DNA of 6,573 nt from Rickettsia typhi (GTDB taxonomy: Bacteria > Pseudomonadota > Alphaproteobacteria > Rickettsiales > UBA1997), in assembly GCA_945888585.1 (NCBI GenBank), contig CAMDAI010000073.1, positions 1 through 6,573 of the forward strand, in the 5' to 3' direction. A model generated the notes under the pieces. It did not search any database, had not been told where the DNA came from, and saw nothing but the letters and a program-made list of their open reading frames with translations. Positions within the stretch are counted from its first letter, which is position 1; each line of letters begins with the position of its first letter. Below, one piece after another: positions 1 through 6,348 of the stretch. The position numbers were made by a program, and so were the translations under genes.

Positions 1-399
1 ACATTAAAAACTAAATATTTAGGCGAACTTAGAACTCATTCAACTCATTTAAAATCAGGAAATGAAGTAATTACTGATGCTCCAATTGATAATCATGGCA
101 GAGGCGGAGCATTTTCACCAACTGATTTAATGTGTGCTTCTCTTGCGTCTTGCATGTTTACTATTATGGGAATTGTAGCAAAAAAATTAAATGTAAATAT
201 TAATAACACTGAGTCAGAAGTAACCAAAATTATAGCAGAAAATCCAAGAAGAGTTGCAGAAATTGTAATTATCTTTAATTTTCCAAAAAATAATTTCAGC
301 GAATCTGAAAAACAAGCTTTGAAAGATGCGGCTTATAGCTGCCCAGTAGCTTTAAGTCTTCATCCGGATTTAAAAAAATCTGTCACTTTTAATTTCTAA
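1..399 (+). CDS. OsmC/Ohr-family protein, 5' end missing
   Basis: The frame is open from base 1 to a TAA at 397-399, so the gene starts before the window and 132 residues are visible. Two family landmarks are clear. The first is FSPTDLMCASLASCM, where the Cys at visible residue 51 is the expected reactive (peroxidatic) cysteine. The second is YSCPVALSLHPDL, with the partner Cys at visible residue 114. Members of this soluble family dimerise and reduce organic hydroperoxides or related oxidants through this cysteine pair. The substrate here cannot be told from sequence. The GELRT...H...SG start and the DAP-x-DN-x-G-x-G stretch before the first motif suggest the general OsmC/YhfA-like group rather than classical Ohr. 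Little seems to be missing, perhaps only a few N-terminal residues. The next gene follows after 4 bases, so the two are probably co-transcribed. An internal ATG at 130 lies inside the conserved motif and is not a plausible start. Confidence 0.88.
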   Translation, partial: TLKTKYLGELRTHSTHLKSGNEVITDAPIDNHGRGGAFSPTDLMCASLASCMFTIMGIVAKKLNVNINNTESEVTKIIAENPRRVAEIVIIFNFPKNNFSESEKQALKDAAYSCPVALSLHPDLKKSVTFNF

Positions 400-403
400 A
401 AAC

Positions 404-850
404 ATGGAAATCAAAAATATTACCAGTCTTTTAAAAGATACTCAGTATAAAATCAGGAACTCTTTTTTAACAGCTTGGCAAGGTAAAGAAAATTTATCAA
501 TTTTAATAAATTATTGGGGAATTCCTTCTTTATTGGCCTGCTATTTCATTGTCAACCCATCAATCAAAAAAATCAAGATTGATATAGTATCTGATATTGT
601 ATGTGCTTTAGTAGTGGCCTATTACATTTGGCATATTACTGTACTTAGAAAATGCAGTCCGAAGAAACCAAAATTAAGCAAAGAGGAAGCAAAAACATTA
701 AAAGAAGAAAAAAGAAAAACCAGACTTAAACGTATTATTGGAAAAATTACTTTGAAAGAATCAGTAATTGAGTGGAATCCAGTTTCGGTTATGATGGCGG
801 CAGATCTATTTGCTTTAGTTACTTTTGCCGATTATCTTTTTAATAAATAA
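404..850 (+). CDS. Uncharacterised small membrane protein, 148 residues
   Basis: I do not recognise a named family. The protein has a short polar N-terminus, a likely membrane segment at about residues 35-51, a second at about 60-81 ending in AYYIWHITVL, a strongly basic loop at 82-110, and a hydrophobic C-terminal stretch at about 127-146. The loop carries about 14 Lys/Arg against 4 Glu. With RKCSPKKPKLSKEE it looks helical and probably lies in the cytoplasm, where it could contact nucleic acid, acidic lipid or a partner protein (inference). WQGKE near residue 25 and EWNPVSV near residue 123 look like motifs a family would keep. It follows the OsmC-family gene by 4 bases with no obvious Shine-Dalgarno sequence, so it is probably in the same transcript. 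Its 3' end is 5 bases from the end of the convergent ftsW. Base composition matches the neighbours, giving no sign of recent transfer. The gene call is firm; the function is unknown. Confidence 0.8.
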   Translation: MEIKNITSLLKDTQYKIRNSFLTAWQGKENLSILINYWGIPSLLACYFIVNPSIKKIKIDIVSDIVCALVVAYYIWHITVLRKCSPKKPKLSKEEAKTLKEEKRKTRLKRIIGKITLKESVIEWNPVSVMMAADLFALVTFADYLFNK

Positions 851-855
851 AAATC

Positions 856-2016
856 CTAAAGAACTATATTTTTATAATTAATCTGATCATCATATTTCTT
901 TTTAGTTAAAGCTAGAATCATTCCAAAACAAAGCGACATTGCCAACACCGAAGATCCTCCATAGCTAATAAATGGTAGTGTCATTCCCTTAGTCGGAAAT
1001 AACCCGACACTAACTCCAATATTAATAATAATTTGCAAAGTAAATTGTGAAATTAAACCAACTATCGCCAAATAAGAAAACATGTCCTCTTTAGTCATGG
1101 CATTTTTTATAGCCCTTCTGATCAAAGTGAAAAAAATGACCATTATAGCTAAACAAGTAATAACTCCAAATTCTTCTGCTACAACAGCAAAAATAAAATC
1201 AGTATGAGCATCAGGAATATATTTTTTTACTAAACCATCACCTGGACCGTTTCCAAAAAATCCACCATTAACATAAGCATCAATTGATCTTTCAACTTGA
1301 TAGTTTTTTTGATCTATATTTAAAAATTTATCAACCCTGTTAGCAACATGCGGCATTAATAAATAAGCACAAAAAGCTCCTAAAACACCAATCGAACTAA
1401 TTACACCAATTAAAGATAATGAAAGACCAAAAATAAATAATTGTGCTAACCATAATAACACCAAAACAGTTGTCATACCAAAATCAGGCTGTAATATTAA
1501 TAACAGACCGGTTATCGCAAAGAAAGCTCCGGAAACACCATATTTAACATACCATTTTCTTCCGGAAAATCTTTGTAATAGAAAGGCATTTAATACCAAA
1601 AATAATGGCTTAATAAATTCTGATGGCTGTAAAGCAAAACCCCATATACTAATCCATCTTTTAGCACCTTTAGTTTCATGGCCAAAAATTAAAACTACCA
1701 CTAATAACACTAGAACTATCCCGCTTCCAATCATGGAAATTGCCTTAATCTGATCAATGTTAAAAAATGAAATTATGATTAAAACAATAATCGCCAGAGA
1801 GGAAAAAACTATTTGCTTTTTAATAAAGAAAAATTTTTCTACGCCTATTTTTTTAGCAATATATGGGCTGGAAACTGTGCTCATAATTAAGCCAAAAATA
1901 ATGACACCAATTACTAGCAAAAAACTAACGCGATCAATATCCAACCACCATCTTTTAAGGAAATTTAATTTAACTCGATCAAATATATAATCGCTTGCAA
2001 TGCGCCAATTTTCCAT
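856..2016 (-). CDS. ftsW: FtsW, septal peptidoglycan glycosyltransferase (SEDS family)
   Basis: A 386-residue SEDS-family protein of the inner membrane with about ten hydrophobic segments. SEDS proteins polymerise lipid II into glycan strands, and FtsW does this at the division septum with its partner transpeptidase FtsI. Visible landmarks are RWWLDIDR at 22-29 before the first membrane helix, SPYIAKKIG at 50-58, KGAKRWI at 116-122 followed by LQPSEFIKP at 129-137, LQPDFGMTT at 175-183, and the large periplasmic loop ending YIPDAHTDFIFAVVAEEFG. In that loop, Asp273 corresponds to the essential loop aspartate of the family. The signature GLFPTKGMTLPFISYGGSS is at 338-356. The N-terminus and the PDAHTDF loop favour FtsW over its paralogue RodA. 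The ATG on the minus strand at 2016-2014 has a weak AGAAGAG ribosome site 7 bases upstream. No mur or other division-cluster gene is next to it in this window, which is unusual for ftsW. Confidence 0.88.
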   Translation of the reverse strand: MENWRIASDYIFDRVKLNFLKRWWLDIDRVSFLLVIGVIIFGLIMSTVSSPYIAKKIGVEKFFFIKKQIVFSSLAIIVLIIISFFNIDQIKAISMIGSGIVLVLLVVVLIFGHETKGAKRWISIWGFALQPSEFIKPLFLVLNAFLLQRFSGRKWYVKYGVSGAFFAITGLLLILQPDFGMTTVLVLLWLAQLFIFGLSLSLIGVISSIGVLGAFCAYLLMPHVANRVDKFLNIDQKNYQVERSIDAYVNGGFFGNGPGDGLVKKYIPDAHTDFIFAVVAEEFGVITCLAIMVIFFTLIRRAIKNAMTKEDMFSYLAIVGLISQFTLQIIINIGVSVGLFPTKGMTLPFISYGGSSVLAMSLCFGMILALTKKKYDDQINYKNIVL

Positions 2017-2072
2017 TAAATTACTCTTCTTATAATATTTTTAGCTTAAGTTATAAAGCAAAGTATAAAGCA
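2017..2072. promoter_or_regulatory. Divergent ftsW/hemF intergenic region with likely promoters
   Basis: This 56-base gap lies between two divergent start codons, so promoters for both genes should be here or just inside the genes. On the plus strand a perfect TATAAT at 2031-2036 would place transcription start near 2043, about 30 bases before the hemF ATG. The only -35 candidate at proper spacing (TTTTCC, 2009-2014) is poor. On the minus strand TTGCTT followed after 18 bases by TATTAT is a possible ftsW promoter, but it would leave a leader of only about ten bases. In DNA this AT-rich, such matches are weak evidence. No operator palindrome was seen. Confidence 0.4.
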
Positions 2073-2073
2073 A
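2052..2073 (+). repeat. Two direct copies of TATAAAGCAA just before hemF
   Basis: The 10-base sequence TATAAAGCAA occurs at 2052-2061 and again at 2064-2073, separated by two bases (AG). The last A of the second copy is the first base of the proposed hemF start codon. It may be a small tandem duplication in the leader, a site for a regulator, or chance in AT-rich sequence. Confidence 0.5.
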
Positions 2074-2939
2074 TGGATCTTATTAAAAAACAAGAATTTA
2101 CTTCCAGCTGGTTTAGAGATTTAAGGGATAAAATCTGTGCTGAATTTGAAATAATTGAGCAGGAATATAATCAAAGCAACAATAAACCAATAGCAGCTGA
2201 AGTAGATTCAAAAAATGTCAAGTTCATCAGAAAAAAATGGGACCGAGATGGTGGCGGTGAAGGTGAAATATCTGTAATGAAAGGAAATGTATTTGAAAAA
2301 GTTGGGGTAAATATTTCCACCGTTTTTGGTGAATTTTCACCAGAATTTAGAAAACAAATTCCTGGCACTGAAAATAATCCAAAATTTTGGGCTAGTGGAA
2401 TTTCTTTGGTAGCTCATATGCGCTCTCCTTTAGTTCCGGCAGTTCATATGAATACCAGATTTATTTGCACTGAAAAAACCTGGTTTGGCGGTGGAGCAGA
2501 TTTAAATCCAATGATTGAAATCAATGAAGATAGTAAAGATTTTCATCAAACCTTCAAAAATACCTGCGATAAATATAATCCAGAATATTATCCAAAATTT
2601 AAAAAAGAATGTGATGAATATTTCTATATCAAACATAGAAAACAATCACGCGGCATAGGTGGTGTATTTTACGATTATTTAAACAGTAATAATTTTGATA
2701 AAGATTTTGGCTTTACTCAAGATATTGGTCTGGCATTCTTAGATATTTTTCCTAAATTAGTAAGAAGAAATATGCTAACTGGGTGGAGCGAAGAGCAAAG
2801 AGAAATTCAACTTAAAAAACGCGGATTTTACACAGAATTTAATTTGATTTATGACCGCGGCACTAAATTTGGTTTAATGACTGACGGCAATGTGGAGGCA
2901 ATTTTAATGTCACTTCCACCAATTGCTAAATGGGATTAG
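2073..2939 (+). CDS. hemF: HemF, oxygen-dependent coproporphyrinogen III oxidase
   Basis: This enzyme decarboxylates coproporphyrinogen III to protoporphyrinogen IX in haem synthesis, using O2; it is a cytoplasmic homodimer. Motifs in order (288-residue numbering) are DRDGGGEGEISVMKG near 57-71, FEKVGVNISTVFG at 74-86, HMRSPLVPAVHMNTRF at 115-130, TWFGGGADLNP at 136-146, YYPKFKKECDEYFYIKHR at 172-189, GIGGVFYDYL at 194-203, DRGTKFGLMTDG at 261-272 and ILMSLPPIAKW at 277-287. His115, 125, 158 and 188 match the four conserved His of E. coli HemF in order and nearly in spacing. The sequence strongly resembles Rickettsia HemF as I remember it. I chose the ATG at 2073. The same frame opens at a TTG (1995), but that lies inside ftsW and adds 26 residues unlike the family. 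The protein stops one residue after the conserved Trp287, without the tail of about 25 residues found in E. coli. Confidence 0.95.
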   Translation: MDLIKKQEFTSSWFRDLRDKICAEFEIIEQEYNQSNNKPIAAEVDSKNVKFIRKKWDRDGGGEGEISVMKGNVFEKVGVNISTVFGEFSPEFRKQIPGTENNPKFWASGISLVAHMRSPLVPAVHMNTRFICTEKTWFGGGADLNPMIEINEDSKDFHQTFKNTCDKYNPEYYPKFKKECDEYFYIKHRKQSRGIGGVFYDYLNSNNFDKDFGFTQDIGLAFLDIFPKLVRRNMLTGWSEEQREIQLKKRGFYTEFNLIYDRGTKFGLMTDGNVEAILMSLPPIAKWD

Positions 2940-2995
2940 TAATTTAAATTATCAGTATCTTTGTAAAATTAACTCATCAACTTTAATAAAAATTT
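2940..2995 (+). other. hemF-purC gap, no clear signal
   Basis: This gap of 56 bases is very AT-rich. It contains the palindrome AATTTAAATT at 2941-2950, which is too short and weak for a hairpin terminator. TTGTAA (2961-2966) is spaced 17 bases from TAATAA (2984-2989), but that pair would start transcription at or after the purC ATG. No ribosome site precedes purC. Whether purC is read through from hemF or has its own promoter cannot be told. Confidence 0.35.
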
Positions 2996-3712
2996 ATGGA
3001 AAAATTAGAAAAAATCTACGAAGGAAAAGCTAAAATTCTTTATTCAACTAAAGAAAAAAATCAGCTAATTCAATATTTTAAAGATGATGCAACCGCTTTT
3101 AACAATCTTAAAAAAGATGTGATTTCAAGAAAAGGTATTTTAAATAATATCATCTCTGAATATATCATGCTGGAAATGTCCAAAAATAATATTCCAACTC
3201 ATTTTATTAAAAGACTGTCTGAAAGAGAGCAGCTAATCAAAAAAGTTACTATTATTCCTCTAGAAGTAATCATAAGAAATATCGCCGCTGGAAGCATGGC
3301 TAAAAGGCTTGGAATTGAAGAAGGTTTGATTTTATCTGGACCGGTTTTTGAAATTTGCTACAAAAAAGACGAACTTGGCGATCCAATTATTAACGATGAT
3401 CATGCCATTAAAGTTCTGCAATTTATAAACACAGAACAATTAAATCAGATCAAAGAATACACTTTAAAAATTAATCAAATTTTACAAAAAATCTTTAGCA
3501 ACATAAATATCAAATTGGTTGATTTTAAGATCGAATTTGGCTTTGATGATCAAAATAAAATTATTCTCGCTGACGAAATCAGCCCTGATTCTTGCAGATT
3601 GTGGGATAAAGATACTAACAATAAAATGGATAAGGATCGTTTTAGACGCGATTTAGGGGGCTTAGTTGAAGCCTATGAAGAAGTGGCAACAAGACTTGGA
3701 ATAAAAATTTAA
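2996..3712 (+). CDS. purC: PurC, SAICAR synthase
   Basis: PurC (phosphoribosylaminoimidazole-succinocarboxamide synthase) joins aspartate to CAIR using ATP, giving SAICAR in de novo purine synthesis in the cytoplasm. At 238 residues it has the usual bacterial single-domain length. Visible motifs are the ATP-binding EGKAKILY at 9-16, FKDDATAFN at 28-36, KRLSEREQLIKKV at 72-84, PLEVIIRNIAAGSMAKRLG at 88-106, DDELGDP-like KKDELGDP at 123-130 with NDDHA at 133-137, LVDFKIEFG at 174-182, LADEISPDSCRLWD at 191-204 and FRRDLGG at 216-222. These cover the nucleotide, CAIR and metal sites, and no key residue is visibly lost. The gene follows hemF after 56 bases without a clear ribosome site and is first in a purC-purS-purQ set, with purS 17 bases downstream. 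It may have its own promoter in the 56-base gap, but nothing convincing is visible there. Confidence 0.96.
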   Translation: MEKLEKIYEGKAKILYSTKEKNQLIQYFKDDATAFNNLKKDVISRKGILNNIISEYIMLEMSKNNIPTHFIKRLSEREQLIKKVTIIPLEVIIRNIAAGSMAKRLGIEEGLILSGPVFEICYKKDELGDPIINDDHAIKVLQFINTEQLNQIKEYTLKINQILQKIFSNINIKLVDFKIEFGFDDQNKIILADEISPDSCRLWDKDTNNKMDKDRFRRDLGGLVEAYEEVATRLGIKI

Positions 3713-3729
3713 AATTAAAATACAAAAAC

Positions 3730-3975
3730 ATGAGAGTTAGAATTTATATTACTTTAAAAAAAGGCGTTCTTGACACACAAGGAAAGGCTATCGAAGGATC
3801 ACTGGTAAAAAATTTAGGATTTAATCAAATTTCTGGAATTAGACAAGGCAAACTAGTTGAGCTAGATATTGCTGAAACTGATCAAAATAAGTTAGAAAAA
3901 ATTATTGACGAAATTTGCGATAAACTTCTAGTTAATAAAATAATGGAAAATTATTCTTTCGAGGTAATTGAATAA
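3730..3975 (+). CDS. purS: PurS, small subunit of FGAM synthase
   Basis: PurS is the small bridging subunit of the three-part formylglycinamidine ribonucleotide synthase (PurS-PurQ-PurL), which converts FGAR to FGAM. It dimerises and helps hold the glutaminase PurQ to the synthetase PurL so that ammonia can be channelled. The 81-residue length is typical, and the family pattern is clear: KKGVLDTQGKAI at 10-21, then LGFNQISGIRQGKLVEL at 29-45 and a C-terminal helix-strand ending FEVIE. Its presence means this organism uses the small-subunit type of FGAM synthase, not the fused long PurL of gammaproteobacteria. The TAA stop shares its last base with the purQ start codon (TAATG), which suggests coupled translation and a balanced subunit ratio. 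Confidence 0.95.
   Translation: MRVRIYITLKKGVLDTQGKAIEGSLVKNLGFNQISGIRQGKLVELDIAETDQNKLEKIIDEICDKLLVNKIMENYSFEVIE
3961..3965 (+). promoter_or_regulatory. Shine-Dalgarno site for purQ inside the end of purS
   Basis: GAGGT lies 9 bases before the purQ ATG at 3975, within the last codons of purS. It is the only clear Shine-Dalgarno sequence seen in front of a gene in this window, and it supports the purQ start and its coupling to purS translation. Confidence 0.7.
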
Positions 3976-4661
3976 TGAAATCAGCAGTTATTATTTTTCC
4001 CGGCTCCAATTGTGATCGTGATGCTGTTAGTGCTTTGGAAAAAATCGGAAGTAAAGTTGAAAAAATTTGGCATGCAGAAACTGCACTTCCAAAAGATCTG
4101 GATTTAATAGTTGTTCCAGGTGGATTTTCTTATGGGGATTATTTAAGAAGCGGAGCAATGGCTGCAATTTCACCAATTATGAGAGAAGTTAAAAAAGCTG
4201 GATCTAATGGAATTAATGTTCTTGGAATCTGTAATGGCTTTCAAATTTTAACTGAAGCTGAAATGCTCGAAGGAGTTTTGCTTAGAAATAAAAATATAAA
4301 ATTTATCGGCAAAACCGTTAATTTAAGAGTTGAAAACAACAATACCAAATTTACTTCCGAATATAATAACAAACAAATAATTCGCATTCCAATTGCTCAT
4401 ATGGATGGCAATTATTTTACTGATGAAAAAACTTTAAAAAGCATTGAAGATAATGATCAAATTGCTTTTCGTTACTCAGATGAAAATGGTGAAATTAATG
4501 ATAACACTAATCCTAATGGCGCAACCGCTAATATTGCCGGAATATTTAATAAAACAAAAAATATTTTAGGCATGATGCCTCATCCAGAAAGAGCTATTGA
4601 TAAGGAAAATAGCTCAAATGATGGATTATTTCTTTTTAGTTCTTTGTTCAAAAATTTATAG
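3975..4661 (+). CDS. purQ: PurQ, glutaminase subunit of FGAM synthase
   Basis: PurQ is the class I glutamine amidotransferase subunit that releases ammonia from glutamine for PurL, with PurS, in step four of purine synthesis. At 228 residues it has normal length. Visible motifs are FPGSNCDRDAV at 8-18, VPGGFSYGDYLRSGAMAA at 47-64, and the nucleophile elbow LGICNGFQILTEAEML at 83-98 with the catalytic Cys86. MMPHPERA at 200-207 completes the triad with His203 and Glu205. LRSGAMAA and the CNGFQ elbow separate it from the related amidotransferases GuaA, CarA and PyrG. The start codon overlaps the purS stop by one base and has a good GAGGT ribosome site. In many alphaproteobacteria purL is linked to purS and purQ. 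Here pyrG follows after 34 bases, so purL must be elsewhere. Confidence 0.96.
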   Translation: MKSAVIIFPGSNCDRDAVSALEKIGSKVEKIWHAETALPKDLDLIVVPGGFSYGDYLRSGAMAAISPIMREVKKAGSNGINVLGICNGFQILTEAEMLEGVLLRNKNIKFIGKTVNLRVENNNTKFTSEYNNKQIIRIPIAHMDGNYFTDEKTLKSIEDNDQIAFRYSDENGEINDNTNPNGATANIAGIFNKTKNILGMMPHPERAIDKENSSNDGLFLFSSLFKNL

Positions 4662-4695
4662 TTCGGCCAAAATTTAAACCTTAATTTAAAACCCT

Positions 4696-6348
4696 ATGGG
4701 CAAAAACAATAATAAAACCAGATTTATCTTTATTACAGGCGGTGTAGTTTCTTCGCTTGGAAAAGGCTTAGCATCCGCTTCTTTAGCTGCATTATTACAA
4801 GCTAGAGGGTATAGGGTTCGTCTTCGTAAATTAGATCCGTACTTAAATGTAGATCCTGGCACTATGAGTCCAACTCAGCATGGTGAAGTATTTGTTACCG
4901 AAGATGGTGCAGAAACTGATTTAGATCTAGGTCATTATGAAAGATTCACCGGTGTTGATGCTAAAAGAACTGATAATGTAACTGCCGGTCAAATCTATTT
5001 AAATTTAATTTCCAAAGAGAGGCGTGGTGATTATCTTGGCGGAACTGTTCAAGTAATTCCTCACGTTACCGATTTAATTAAAAATTTTATCTTAAATGAT
5101 TTAGATGATGTTGATTTTGCTTTATGTGAAATTGGCGGAACTGTTGGCGATATTGAAGCTCTTCCCTTCTTTGAAGCAATTCGTCAATTAGGTTTTGAAA
5201 TGGGCAGTAGTAGATGCGCCTTTCTACATTTAACTTTACTACCTTATATTGCCTCAGCTGATGAATTAAAAACCAAACCAACTCAACATTCCGTTAAAGA
5301 ATTGCGTTCAATTGGTATTCAACCAAGCATTCTTCTGTGTCGCGCCGAAAAACCGGTGGAACAAAATCAAATCGAAAAAATTGCTATTATGTGTTCAGTT
5401 CCACCTGAATATGTAATTCCAGCACCAAATGCCAAGAGCATCTATGAAGTTCCAGAACTTTATCATAAACAAGGTTTAGATACTCAAATGTTAAAATTCT
5501 TTAACATTAAAGATAATAAAAAGCCTGATTTATCTAAGTGGAAAGACATTTGTAACTCAATAAACAACATCAAAGGTGAAGTTAATATTGCCATTGTTGG
5601 TAAATATACTGATTATAAAGATTCTTACAAATCATTGTTAGAAGCCATTGATCATGCAGCAATCTCACAGAAATATAAAGCTAATATTAAGTGGATTAAT
5701 GCCAGAAATTCCAATAAAAATATCTTAGATAATTTAAAAAATATTGATGCCATTCTTGTTCCTGGTGGATTTGGGGAAGATGGAACCGAAGGCAAAATTG
5801 CCATGATCGAATATGCCAGAACCAAAAAAATTCCATATTTCGGTATTTGTTTTGGTATGCAAATGGCAGTAATTGAATATGCTCGCAATGTACTCAAAAT
5901 AAAGGATTCCACTTCTAGTGAAATTTCTAAAAATGGCACTATGTTAATTGGAATGATGAATGAATGGATTGACAAAGATGGTGAAAAAATCAGCAAAAAA
6001 GCTGATTTGGGCGGCACAATGAGATTGGGCTCTTACCCTTGTAATATCAAAGCCAAAAGTTTAGCCCATCAAATTTACGGAAAAACTAAAGTTAATGAGA
6101 GACATCGTCATCGCTTTGAAGTTAATATTAACTATAAAGATAAATTAGAAAAAGCTGGATTGAATTTTTCTGGTATGTCTCCTGACGGTAAATTAACCGA
6201 AATTGTAGAAATTAAAGATCATCCATTTTTTATTGGAGTACAATTTCATCCAGAGCTTAAATCCAGACCTTTTGCACCTCACCCCATTTTTGTTTCCTTT
6301 GTCAGTAAGGCAATTAACTATGGAGCAATTAAAAGAAAAAACTCATGA
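4696..6348 (+). CDS. pyrG: PyrG, CTP synthase
   Basis: PyrG aminates UTP to CTP with ATP and glutamine, the last step of pyrimidine nucleotide synthesis; it is a cytoplasmic tetramer. The 550 residues agree with the usual length of about 545. The N-terminal synthetase domain (about 1-270) shows the P-loop [15 protein letters not shown] at 15-29, [18 protein letters not shown] at 46-63, [19 protein letters not shown] at 65-83, [20 protein letters not shown] at 144-163 and [20 protein letters not shown] near 193-212. The C-terminal class I amidotransferase domain (about 293-545) has VPGGFGEDG near 354-362 and the GICFGMQ elbow with Cys385. QFHPE supplies His518 and Glu520, completing the triad (E. 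coli C379, H515, E517). The ATG at 4696 gives the expected start just before the P-loop, although no ribosome site is seen. It ends in an ATGA overlap with the next gene. Confidence 0.97.
   Translation: MGKNNNKTRFIFITGGVVSSLGKGLASASLAALLQARGYRVRLRKLDPYLNVDPGTMSPTQHGEVFVTEDGAETDLDLGHYERFTGVDAKRTDNVTAGQIYLNLISKERRGDYLGGTVQVIPHVTDLIKNFILNDLDDVDFALCEIGGTVGDIEALPFFEAIRQLGFEMGSSRCAFLHLTLLPYIASADELKTKPTQHSVKELRSIGIQPSILLCRAEKPVEQNQIEKIAIMCSVPPEYVIPAPNAKSIYEVPELYHKQGLDTQMLKFFNIKDNKKPDLSKWKDICNSINNIKGEVNIAIVGKYTDYKDSYKSLLEAIDHAAISQKYKANIKWINARNSNKNILDNLKNIDAILVPGGFGEDGTEGKIAMIEYARTKKIPYFGICFGMQMAVIEYARNVLKIKDSTSSEISKNGTMLIGMMNEWIDKDGEKISKKADLGGTMRLGSYPCNIKAKSLAHQIYGKTKVNERHRHRFEVNINYKDKLEKAGLNFSGMSPDGKLTEIVEIKDHPFFIGVQFHPELKSRPFAPHPIFVSFVSKAINYGAIKRKNS

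Noticed and set aside
851..855. Possible bidirectional terminator between the 148-residue gene and ftsW
   Set aside because: The gap is only 5 bases and no inverted repeat with a T-run was seen across the two gene ends.
1757..1990. Open frame of 77 codons on the plus strand inside ftsW
   Set aside because: It is antisense to a clearly coding membrane protein and has no family resemblance, so it is a by-product of AT-rich hydrophobic codons.
1995..2072. Longer hemF reading from a TTG at 1995, adding 26 residues
   Set aside because: It overlaps the start of ftsW on the other strand and skips the promoter region. Its extra residues do not resemble HemF, whereas the ATG at 2073 gives a family-like N-terminus and length.
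2171..2368. Open frame on the minus strand inside hemF
   Set aside because: It is antisense to the strongly conserved hemF core, with low-complexity Ser/Pro content and no ribosome site.
2941..2989. Palindrome AATTTAAATT and -35/-10-like boxes before purC
   Set aside because: The palindrome is all A/T and too short to form a stable hairpin. The box pair would start transcription at the purC start codon and is expected by chance at this base composition.
5087..5281. Minus-strand open frame inside pyrG
   Set aside because: It is antisense to the conserved CTP synthase domain, and its Gln/Arg/His-rich composition is typical of a shadow frame.
5652..6017. Minus-strand 121-codon open frame inside the PyrG amidotransferase domain
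   Set aside because: It looks hydrophobic only because it mirrors the coding strand. The sense frame carries the catalytic Cys and all family motifs.
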